Shown here one piece after another: positions 1 to 5,104 of a stretch of DNA of 7,998 nt. Each line of letters starts with the position of its first letter. Position 1 is the first letter of the stretch. A model generated the notes under the pieces. That model made no database searches, was not told the origin of the DNA, and worked only from the letters and a program-made list of their open reading frames with translations. The DNA comes from an uncultured Microcaldota archaeon (GTDB taxonomy: Archaea > Micrarchaeota > Micrarchaeia > Micrarchaeales > Micrarchaeaceae), in the NCBI GenBank assembly GCA_903858385.1, contig CAIOIN010000015.1, positions 1 to 7,998 of the forward strand. Direction: 5' to 3'. The translations under genes and the position numbers were made by a program.

Positions 1-219
1 CCTTATCACCAGCTTCTTCTTTATGGCCGAGGCTATGCCCCTTATTATCGTCTCGTTCTCGTAAAGCAATCGCGTGTTCTTCAGATACACGACTATGTCC
101 GGGCCCTCGAACTCCGCCTTTGTGAAGCCGGCTTCCGCAGGGAGCATCGACTTTATCTTGTCAAACAAGTCGTCAGAGCGTCTCTTGCTTTTATACTCCT
201 CATTCTCAATATCTTCCAC
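1..219 (-). CDS. fttA: aCPSF1/FttA beta-CASP ribonuclease, N-terminal fragment (partial)
   Basis: This is the first 73 codons of a protein that continues past the left edge. In archaea aCPSF1 (FttA) is a metallo-beta-lactamase/beta-CASP nuclease that cuts nascent RNA at U-rich 3' ends and acts as the general transcription termination factor. Only its N-terminal KH-like region is visible. The match rests on the stretch reading LPAEAGFTKAEFEGPDIVVY followed by LKNTRLL and ending IRGIASAIKKKLVIR, which fits the usual start of the family. The catalytic domains are outside the window. The start is a GTG at 219; the frame is open back to the psmB stop with no ATG before residue 25 and no strong Shine-Dalgarno. 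A T-rich TATA-like stretch around 235-246 could give a leaderless transcript, or the gene could be cotranscribed with psmB 36 nt upstream. The psmB-aCPSF1 pairing is a familiar archaeal neighbourhood and supports the call. Confidence 0.82.
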   Translation of the reverse strand, partial: MEDIENEEYKSKRRSDDLFDKIKSMLPAEAGFTKAEFEGPDIVVYLKNTRLLYENETIIRGIASAIKKKLVIR

Positions 220-255
220 TATAAAACCTGCGAATAAATAAAATACAGACCTGGC

Positions 256-897
256 TTACTTCGTGTTCAGGAACTTCTCCAATTCCTTGTCCGTGTATTC
301 CGTGTAACCGCTCTTCGTTATCGACGCGATTATCATGCCGTTGCCCGTGGCGGAATCCCTCTTCATCGCTATCGTGAGCGCCCTGGCGATGCCCCTTATC
401 GCATCCTTGGTGCTCATGCCCTTCTTGTACATCTCCTCCAAATAACCGAGCGCAGTCAAAGAACCGCTGCCAGTCGAATAGAATTTCGTCTCGCTCATGT
501 AGCCTCCGATCGGATCCAGGCTGTACACCTGCGGTTCGTCGTTCTCTCCCAAACCAGCTACTATCAGCTCTACGTAGAACGGCATCATCTTGTTCTGCTG
601 CAATATTATCGAAAGAAGCGAGCTCGCAGACTTCGGAGACATCGGCTTGTTCTCGTTCATCTTGTATATCTCGTTCTGCGCCTTCAGGACCCTTATGAGC
701 TCTTGCGCATCGCCTACCGCTCCGGCTATGGTCATGCCGAGATTGTTGTCTATCTTCCATACCTTCCTTACTTCAGTGCTTGCGATGAATGTACCTGCCG
801 TGGCTCTTGTGTCAGCGCCTATGACTACCCCATCTGTGCACACTATTCCAACGGTCGTAGTACCCTTCAAGTATTTGTCTCGTTCAGTTTGATCCAT
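256..897 (-). CDS. psmB: Proteasome beta subunit (20S core, N-terminal nucleophile protease)
   Basis: This is the catalytic beta subunit of the archaeal 20S proteasome, which degrades unfolded cytoplasmic proteins fed to it by AAA ATPases. With the ATG at 897 it is 213 residues: a 12-residue propeptide ending KYLKG, then the nucleophile Thr13 in TTTVGI. Counting from that Thr as residue 1, the catalytic Asp17 (GADTRAT) and Lys33 (VRKVWKID) fall exactly in place. The SGSGS-type loop (YSTGSGSL) and the RDSATGNG aspartate (residue 181) are also present. Length is normal for the family, so it should be active and self-processing. An in-frame GTG at 903 would add two residues, but that GTG lies inside the likely ribosome site (AGGTG at 903-907, 5 nt before the ATG), so the ATG is preferred. 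It is followed by aCPSF1 after 36 nt. The 904-1065 upstream region is AT-rich and should hold its promoter. Confidence 0.97.
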   Translation of the reverse strand: MDQTERDKYLKGTTTVGIVCTDGVVIGADTRATAGTFIASTEVRKVWKIDNNLGMTIAGAVGDAQELIRVLKAQNEIYKMNENKPMSPKSASSLLSIILQQNKMMPFYVELIVAGLGENDEPQVYSLDPIGGYMSETKFYSTGSGSLTALGYLEEMYKKGMSTKDAIRGIARALTIAMKRDSATGNGMIIASITKSGYTEYTDKELEKFLNTK

Positions 898-902
898 ACT
901 CA

Positions 903-907
903 CACCT
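903..907 (-). promoter_or_regulatory. psmB ribosome binding site (AGGTG)
   Basis: On the minus strand AGGTG lies 5 nt before the ATG at 897. It is complementary to the UCACCU tail of archaeal 16S rRNA and overlaps the alternative GTG start, which argues for the ATG. Confidence 0.5.
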
Positions 908-1039
908 AAATAACACTATTCAGAAAGCATCTCCCATCCCATAAACACTATGCACATGCGAAAACTGGCAGCAAAGAATTTGTAGTAAAACTAAACAAAA
1001 ACGAATATAGAAAATCAAGATAATATTTGAACATATACC

Positions 1040-1073
1040 TATAAAAGGCTTACCCAGGCTCTTGCCTAGGTAA
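1040..1073 (-). terminator. Hairpin plus T-run at the 3' end of the TRAM gene
   Basis: Read on the minus strand, the arms at 1073-1064 and 1059-1050 (TTACCTAGGC and GCCTGGGTAA) form a 10-bp stem with one G-U pair and the 4-nt loop AAGA. GCC and TTTTATA follow. The 5' arm includes the TAG stop of the TRAM gene. This looks like an intrinsic-type terminator. The same TTTTATA (1040-1046) could instead be the psmB TATA box, although that would leave a leader of about 120 nt. A second T-rich tract on the minus strand at about 985-1003 is another plausible termination zone. Confidence 0.4.
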
Positions 1074-1314
1074 AGTCTATCAGGCTGCCACTGCCTATGA
1101 ACTGGTGCTTCAGATCGTTCAATTCAGCATACGCAAATGTCCTGTACACCCGCGTTACTTTCACCTTGTACATGTTGCCTATCCTGGTTTTCGCGTTCTT
1201 GACCAGCACGACGAACTTGCCTATCTTGCCTATGCCTTCGCCTCTGGCCCCCTTCGCGTCGACTCTCATGTCGTACACCAGCCCTTCCTCTATCGCTTCG
1301 TCTATCCCATCCAT
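1066..1314 (-). CDS. Stand-alone TRAM domain protein (putative RNA chaperone)
   Basis: This is a small single-domain TRAM protein of 82 residues. TRAM is an OB-like beta-barrel RNA-binding fold also found in TrmA/RumA and MiaB-type enzymes; stand-alone archaeal copies act as abundant RNA chaperones, in some species cold-induced. The pattern is clear: LVYDMRVDAKGARGEGIGKI, then GKFVVLVKNAK, then YKVKVTRVYRTFAYAEL, with the glycines and the closing FAYAE in the right order over residues 11-65. No zinc-binding cysteines are present. The ATG at 1314 is preferred because GGTGAG lies just before it (1318-1323). The longest frame begins at a GTG at 1362, about 4 nt from the predicted transcript start, and would add 16 residues that do not belong to the TRAM fold. 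It looks monocistronic, with its own TATA box upstream and a hairpin at its stop codon. Confidence 0.88.
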   Translation of the reverse strand: MDGIDEAIEEGLVYDMRVDAKGARGEGIGKIGKFVVLVKNAKTRIGNMYKVKVTRVYRTFAYAELNDLKHQFIGSGSLIDFT

Positions 1315-1318
1315 CCAC

Positions 1319-1323
1319 TCACC
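1319..1323 (-). promoter_or_regulatory. TRAM gene ribosome binding site (GGTGA)
   Basis: GGTGA on the minus strand is 4 nt before the ATG at 1314. The same motif and spacing occur before thyA. It decides the internal ATG over the upstream GTG at 1362. Confidence 0.5.
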
Positions 1324-1387
1324 CAAATGTAAACGGGCACCTTCTGTAACTGCCCCTGCCACCCAATGAGTAATGCACAGCTCGTGC

Positions 1388-1394
1388 TTTTAAA
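1388..1394 (-). promoter_or_regulatory. TATA box of the TRAM gene
   Basis: TTTAAAA on the minus strand lies in an AT-rich stretch, placing a transcript start about 25 nt downstream near 1366. That gives a leader of about 52 nt to the ATG at 1314, or a nearly leaderless message for the GTG at 1362. A second TATA-like ATTTAAAT lies further upstream at about 1447-1454. Confidence 0.45.
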
Positions 1395-1417
1395 GGTATT
1401 CTACTAACCGCGTAAAA

Positions 1418-1433
1418 TTAGACAGTTGTCTAA
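1418..1433. promoter_or_regulatory. 16-bp palindrome, candidate operator upstream of the TRAM promoter
   Basis: The sequence reads TTAGACA-GT-TGTCTAA, a perfect 7-bp inverted repeat around a 2-bp centre. It lies about 25 bp upstream of the TRAM TATA box and about 25 bp downstream (minus strand) of the second TATA-like element near 1450. Its short-spaced symmetry is typical of sites bound by dimeric helix-turn-helix regulators, so it could control TRAM transcription. No cognate regulator can be named from the window. Confidence 0.4.
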
Positions 1434-1490
1434 CCCCGGTGGAAGATTTAAATACCGCAACGCGTTCTCGACGTATGTGACCCATCCCAA

Positions 1491-1868
1491 CTATCTTTTT
1501 CTGGGCTGCATGAGCCTATCGAGCAGCACCGCAAGCACTACGGCCGCCGCGCCAAGTGCCAAAAACGATCCGGTCCTATACGCGTTGATGTCGTCCAACT
1601 GCCGCTTCGCGCTGCTCATCGCCATGGCAAGCAGCTCCTGCCCATAGGCGGGATTCGTATGCGACACGTTCGCCGCACTGCTTATGTAACCGTAAGAAGC
1701 GGAAAGATTAGGATAAAATACGAGGTAAGCGCTCTGGTTCACCATGTTTACGTAATCAAGCGTGCTGTTTATCGCCGTGCCGATGCCCGCCGCACGCGAA
1801 TAGGAAAAGAGCGAGAGCACGAGAATCCCGATAGCCAGACAGATCAAACGGCTACCGGGCCTTCCCAT
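1491..1868 (-). CDS. Small two-span membrane protein downstream of TFB, function unknown
   Basis: I do not recognise a named family. With the ATG at 1868 the protein is 125 residues. It has a basic N-terminus, a hydrophobic segment at about 7-26 (CLAIGILVLSLF core), and an outside-facing loop of roughly 75 residues. A second hydrophobic segment at about 101-117 (FLALGAAAVVLAVLL) is followed by a basic tail ending PRKR. The positive-inside rule puts both ends in the cytoplasm. The loop carries four N-glycosylation sequons (N34, N44, N54, N67), consistent with an exposed archaeal envelope domain. A TTG one codon earlier is also possible. It starts 12 nt after the TFB stop on the same strand, so it is almost certainly cotranscribed with TFB. 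Coding is supported by the membrane architecture, sequon clustering and tight spacing; the function is open. Confidence 0.72.
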   Translation of the reverse strand: MGRPGSRLICLAIGILVLSLFSYSRAAGIGTAINSTLDYVNMVNQSAYLVFYPNLSASYGYISSAANVSHTNPAYGQELLAMAMSSAKRQLDDINAYRTGSFLALGAAAVVLAVLLDRLMQPRKR

Positions 1869-1880
1869 CAAACCACTAGT

Positions 1881-3017
1881 TCAGAGGTTCACGTCTATGT
1901 TGAGCTGCTCCTTGAGCTCCCTGTACCGGTTTCTTATGGTCACCTCAGTGACTCCTGCGACGTCAGCCACCTCCTTCTGCGTCCTCCTCTCGCCAGCAAG
2001 CGCGCCGGCTATGTAGACCGCAGCAGCGCTGACCCCGGTCGGGCTCCTTCCTGAAACGAGACCTTTCTTCATCGCCTCCTTCAGCAATTGGACCGCCTTG
2101 TCCTGCGCCTCTCCGCTCAGCTTCAGCGCGTTGACGTACCTTGGCACGTAGGCTATCGGATCGGTCAGCGGTATCTTCAGGTTGAGCTCATGCGATATGA
2201 CCCTGTAGGCCCTGCCAATTTCCTTCTTCGGCAATCCCGATATGGTCGATATCTCGTCAAGCGTCCTCGGCATCCCAGCCTGCCTGCATGATGCGTATAT
2301 CACTGCCTGCACGACTGTCTCTATCGGCCTGCCCCTTATGAGGTTGTTCTGCACGCACTTCCTGTACAGAAGCGCTGCGCTCTCACGTATGTTGTCCGGC
2401 AGTCCCAAATAACTAGAAACCCTGTTCAGCTCCGGCAGGGCTATGAGGTAGTTCCTCTCCGAAGAACTGGCTATGCTAGCCCTCTTGTGCCACTTCCTCA
2501 TCCTGTACAATTGCGCCTGCCTCTTCGAGGGTATCCTCACTCCACGTATGTCCTTGTTGTAAAGGTCTATCTCCGTGACAAGGCCCCTGTTCGGCTTCGT
2601 GTATTTTATCGGTGCACCGGTTCTTGCACGCGCATTCCTCTGATCCGCGTCGAACGCACGCCATTCCGGGCCCGTATCTGTTACGTTCTCTTCAATGACG
2701 AGTCCGCAGTTGTTGCATATCATCTCCCCGCGCTCGTTGTCGAATATAAGATTGGTGCTTCCGCAGCTCGGGCACTTCTTTATCTGCTCTTCGACTCTTG
2801 ACCTGTCTACAGGGATGGTCTGCGGCACGTCATGCGTGACGTGCAGCTGCTGTGCCTGTTCGGTCTGGCCTACCATCGTGTCCCTGCCCTTCCTCCTTGT
2901 CGGGGCGTCTGCGATGCTGAGCCTGTTGTCGGTCACAACGATCTTTCTGATCTTCGTTGATTGTCCACTATCCCTCTCTTCCTCTTTTTTGGCTGTCTTC
3001 TTGATTTTCGTCTTCAT
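1881..3017 (-). CDS. tfb: Transcription initiation factor B (TFB) with long basic N-terminal extension
   Basis: TFB is the archaeal TFIIB homologue: it binds TBP-TATA and BRE DNA and recruits RNA polymerase. With the ATG at 3017 it is 378 residues. The zinc ribbon has C82, C85, C101 and C104 (CPSCG and CNNCG). It is followed by the B-reader/linker around 116-149 (GPEWRAF, RTGAPIKYTKPNRGLVTEID). Two cyclin repeats cover about 189-279 and 283-375, the second ending in the BRE-reading helix-turn-helix VTEVTIRNRYRELKEQL. The unusual part is residues 1-80, before the ribbon: lysine-rich (KTKIKKTAKKEEE) then polar, where most TFBs have around ten residues. A promoter upstream of 3017 and AGTGA 5 nt before the ATG support the long form. 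An ATG at 2876 would give a shorter version. Other in-frame upstream codons (GTG at 3026, ATG at 3080) are less likely, the latter because it precedes the TATA box. Confidence 0.96.
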   Translation of the reverse strand: MKTKIKKTAKKEEERDSGQSTKIRKIVVTDNRLSIADAPTRRKGRDTMVGQTEQAQQLHVTHDVPQTIPVDRSRVEEQIKKCPSCGSTNLIFDNERGEMICNNCGLVIEENVTDTGPEWRAFDADQRNARARTGAPIKYTKPNRGLVTEIDLYNKDIRGVRIPSKRQAQLYRMRKWHKRASIASSSERNYLIALPELNRVSSYLGLPDNIRESAALLYRKCVQNNLIRGRPIETVVQAVIYASCRQAGMPRTLDEISTISGLPKKEIGRAYRVISHELNLKIPLTDPIAYVPRYVNALKLSGEAQDKAVQLLKEAMKKGLVSGRSPTGVSAAAVYIAGALAGERRTQKEVADVAGVTEVTIRNRYRELKEQLNIDVNL

Positions 3018-3030
3018 CGTTGTCACTTTT

Positions 3031-3050
3031 ATCGAGTGAAAAAACTCGAT
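3031..3050. promoter_or_regulatory. Inverted repeat over the predicted TFB transcript start
   Basis: ATCGAG (3031-3036) and CTCGAT (3045-3050) are perfect 6-bp inverted repeats separated by TGAAAAAA. The site lies between the TFB TATA box and its start codon. The expected transcript start (about 3042) falls inside it, so it could act as an operator or as a 5' hairpin. Confidence 0.4.
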
Positions 3051-3063
3051 TGAATGCAAAAGG

Positions 3064-3071
3064 TTTATAAA
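3064..3071 (-). promoter_or_regulatory. TFB promoter TATA box (with purine-rich BRE)
   Basis: On the minus strand GAAAAGA (a good B recognition element) is followed directly by TTTATAAA. A transcript start about 25 nt downstream falls near 3042, giving a leader of roughly 25 nt to the ATG at 3017. The box is palindromic, so weak firing in the plus direction is possible. Confidence 0.65.
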
Positions 3072-3108
3072 TCTTTTCAAAATTAGTTAATATTTTTGTG
3101 AAGGAATA

Positions 3109-3119
3109 GATATATAAAC
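3109..3119. promoter_or_regulatory. Second TATA element in the tfb-glyA intergenic region
   Basis: The sequence ATATATAAACC reads as GGTTTATATAT on the minus strand. As a minus-strand box it would be a distal second TFB promoter. As a plus-strand box it would start transcription near 3140, exactly where the GC-rich foldable stretch begins. The orientation cannot be decided from the sequence alone. Confidence 0.4.
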
Positions 3120-3130
3120 CTTCCCCCCAA

Positions 3131-3240
3131 ACTCCCGGTCACTGCGTCGGGAAATCCCTCACCATGCCCTCGCGGGATGCGGGGTTTGATGAGGGAGCGG
3201 CACGAACGGGACAAATGCAATCATAGCCGCCCGAACAACG
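3131..3240 (+). ncRNA. Candidate structured small RNA between tfb and glyA
   Basis: About 110 nt of GC-rich sequence is set in AT-rich flanks, with a TATA element about 20-30 nt upstream and the glyA promoter right after it. TCCCTCA (3155-3161) pairs perfectly with TGAGGGA (3190-3196). Inside that stem, CAT-CCC and GGG-ATG (3163-3179) form a second hairpin with a TCGC loop and one bulged G. ACA at 3211-3213 is 14 nt after the main stem, the spacing seen in H/ACA guide RNAs, but the lower stem (CCCG 3134-3137 with CGGG 3207-3210) leaves too large a 5' pocket for a standard H/ACA fold. An alternative pairing is GCGGC (3197-3201) with GCCGC (3226-3230). I could not match it to tRNA, 5S, SRP or C/D box RNA. 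It could also be a long glyA leader, though glyA appears to have its own promoter. Confidence 0.33.
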
Positions 3241-3241
3241 C

Positions 3242-3249
3242 ATTTAAGT
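3242..3249 (+). promoter_or_regulatory. glyA promoter, predicted leaderless transcript
   Basis: ATTTAAGT lies about 30 nt before the ATG at 3276. An archaeal transcript start about 25 nt from this box falls within a few bases of the ATG. No Shine-Dalgarno is seen before it, consistent with a leaderless mRNA. Confidence 0.45.
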
Positions 3250-3275
3250 TTTCGCAGATATACCTATCCGATCCC

Positions 3276-4622
3276 ATGTCGGCCAAATCTACACTCAATC
3301 AGGTTGATCCGAAGATATCCGAGGCCATGGAGAATGAGCTCGCAAGGCAGAGGGATTGCCTCGAGATGATTCCATCGGAGAATTTCACAAGCATGAACGT
3401 GCTGCACGCGCTGGGATCGGTTTTGACGAACAAATATTCGGAAGGATACCCGGGCAAGAGGTACTACGGCGGCAACCAATTCATAGACGTCATAGAGACG
3501 CTTGCAATTGCGCGCGCAAAAGCCCTTTTCAAGGTGCCGTACGCAAACGTCCAGCCCTATTCCGGTTCGCCTGCAAACTTTGCGGTCTATGCCGCACTAT
3601 GCGACCGCGGCGACACCATAATGGGACTCAATCTGACTGACGGCGGGCATCTTACGCATGGGTGGAAGACCAGCATGACCGGACAGTTCTTCAACAGCGT
3701 GCCCTACCACGTGAAGGCAGACGGCTACATCGACGTAGACGAGGTAAGGTCTCTCGCAATCAAGGAAAAGCCGAAACTGATATGGATAGGGGCTACTGCA
3801 TACTCAAGAGCGCTCCCGTTTGAGGAGTTCTCAAAAATAGCTGACGAAGTGGGCGCCTATCTCGCCGCTGACATATCCCACATAGCCGGCCTTGTGGCTG
3901 CAGGCGCGCATGCAAGCCCTGCACCATACGCACACATAATCACTACAACTACGCACAAGACCCTCAGGGGACCGAGAGGCGCCATGATCATGGCCACGGA
4001 AAGAGGCCTCAAAAAGGATCCGGAGCTCGGCGACAAGCTCGACAAGGCGGTCTTCCCTGGATTGCAGGGCGGCCCGCACGACAACACCACCGCGGGGATA
4101 GCAGTCGCATTGCTGGAAGCATCGACTCCCGAGTTCAGGGAATACGGCAACCAGATAGTGAACAACGCTAAGGCCCTTGCGGCGACGCTGATGAAAAAAG
4201 GACTAAAGCTCGTCACGAATGGGACGGAGAATCATCTGATCTTAATAGATCTGACGCCCTTCGGCAACGGTAAAGGCGTCTTCGCGCAGGAGGCATTAGA
4301 TCTTGCAGGCATCGTGGTCAACAAGAACACGATACCGAAAGAGCCATCGAGCCCGTTCTATCCCAGCGGCGTGAGACTGGGTACTCCCGCGATAACCACG
4401 AGGGGCATGAAGGAGCAGGAGATGGAATCGATCGGCAGCATCATCGCAGACGTCATAAACGAGGTAAAGGACTACGAGATGTCTGGTGACAAGGAAGTGA
4501 GGATGGCCACGATGAAGAAATTCAGGGCAGAGATAAAGTCGAACGATGCGATAAAGTCGGCAAGGGCGAAGACCCTCGAAATATGTGCGAAATTCCCCCT
4601 GTATCCGGGCCTCGAGTCGTGA
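3276..4622 (+). CDS. glyA: Serine hydroxymethyltransferase (SHMT)
   Basis: This PLP enzyme splits serine to glycine, loading the carbon on tetrahydrofolate as 5,10-methylene-THF. The protein is 448 residues, slightly longer than the E. coli enzyme (417). Expected residues are visible: SENFTS (34-39), YSEGYPGKRYYGG (54-66, with the substrate-binding Tyr and Glu), ADISHIAGL (198-206, with the PLP-ring Asp199), and TTTTHKTLRGPRG (223-235, with Schiff-base Lys228). YPSGVRLGTPA (362-372) carries the carboxylate-binding Arg367. It should be active. The reading frame is open back to 3177, but the ATG at 3276 is chosen because family similarity starts there and a TATA box sits just before it. The gene ends one base from the convergent folA stop. 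With folA and thyA it completes the thymidylate cycle. The one-carbon carrier is probably folate, because DHFR and ThyA are next door. Confidence 0.96.
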   Translation: MSAKSTLNQVDPKISEAMENELARQRDCLEMIPSENFTSMNVLHALGSVLTNKYSEGYPGKRYYGGNQFIDVIETLAIARAKALFKVPYANVQPYSGSPANFAVYAALCDRGDTIMGLNLTDGGHLTHGWKTSMTGQFFNSVPYHVKADGYIDVDEVRSLAIKEKPKLIWIGATAYSRALPFEEFSKIADEVGAYLAADISHIAGLVAAGAHASPAPYAHIITTTTHKTLRGPRGAMIMATERGLKKDPELGDKLDKAVFPGLQGGPHDNTTAGIAVALLEASTPEFREYGNQIVNNAKALAATLMKKGLKLVTNGTENHLILIDLTPFGNGKGVFAQEALDLAGIVVNKNTIPKEPSSPFYPSGVRLGTPAITTRGMKEQEMESIGSIIADVINEVKDYEMSGDKEVRMATMKKFRAEIKSNDAIKSARAKTLEICAKFPLYPGLES

Positions 4623-4623
4623 A

Positions 4624-5103
4624 CTACCTAGCTTTGCGCGCATAGCTCTTGTAGACGAATCCCTCGAAATCTTTTGTCTCTTTCTCATCCCACTGGCTCA
4701 TATCCACTTCTGGGAAATAAGTGTCGCCGTCGTACGAACCTTTTACCCACGATATGTGCAGCTCATCGGTAAAGGGCAGCAAGGTTGCATACAACTGCGC
4801 TCCGCCTATGCAAAACAAGTCCTTATCGTAGCCCCTCGCAATCTCAAGCGCCTCTTCTACGGACTTGCACACGACCGCGCCTTTCTGCTCTGGCAGCGTG
4901 CCGCTCACGATTATGTTTGCCCTCTGAGGAAGCGGCCTGTACTTGTCGGGCAGCGACAGCCACGTGTTCTTGCCCATGATCACGGTGTTGCTCGTGGTGA
5001 GCTCCCTGAACAGCTTAGCATCCTCGTGTATGTGCCAAGGCAGCGCGCCCCTCTTCCCAATCACGCGGTCTTTCGTCATTGCGACGATAATGTGGATCTT
5101 CAT
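4624..5103 (-). CDS. folA: Dihydrofolate reductase (DHFR)
   Basis: This enzyme reduces dihydrofolate to tetrahydrofolate with NADPH, restoring the cofactor oxidised by ThyA. The 159-residue length matches E. coli FolA. The usual motifs are in order: MKIHIIVAMTKDRVIGK at the N-terminus, GALPWHIHEDAKLF with the substrate-binding acid Asp28, and TVIMGKNTWLSLP for the NADPH site. RPLPQRANIIVS carries the folate-binding Arg. CIGGAQLYATLLPFTDELHI is the second nucleotide-binding loop, and GDTYFPE is near the end. All catalytic residues appear intact. The ATG at 5103 is one base after the thyA TGA, so the two are cotranscribed and probably translationally coupled; no GGTGA-type ribosome site is present. 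Single-domain DHFR next to ThyA is a common bacterial arrangement, so ancient transfer of the pair is plausible but not shown here. Confidence 0.97.
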   Translation of the reverse strand: MKIHIIVAMTKDRVIGKRGALPWHIHEDAKLFRELTTSNTVIMGKNTWLSLPDKYRPLPQRANIIVSGTLPEQKGAVVCKSVEEALEIARGYDKDLFCIGGAQLYATLLPFTDELHISWVKGSYDGDTYFPEVDMSQWDEKETKDFEGFVYKSYARKAR

Positions 5104-5104
5104 G

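Noticed and set aside
206..760. 184-residue minus-strand frame overlapping psmB
   Set aside because: It overlaps the complete proteasome subunit in another frame and has a charge-rich, low-complexity composition typical of shadow frames.
3131..3240. Reading the GC-rich block as 5S rRNA, tRNA, C/D box RNA or THF riboswitch
   Set aside because: Short pieces such as CCCGAAC and GGGAAATCC recall 5S but are in the wrong order. There is no TTCRA T-arm or D-arm for a tRNA. TTGATGA has no matching CUGA D box, and the THF riboswitch core is missing.
3177..3275. Longer N-terminus for glyA from the ATG at 3177
   Set aside because: The extra 33 residues have no SHMT similarity and overlap both the RNA candidate and the glyA TATA box.
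3857..4216. Hydrophobic-looking minus-strand frame inside glyA
   Set aside because: It is antisense to the PLP-lysine region of SHMT and explained by that conserved coding sequence.
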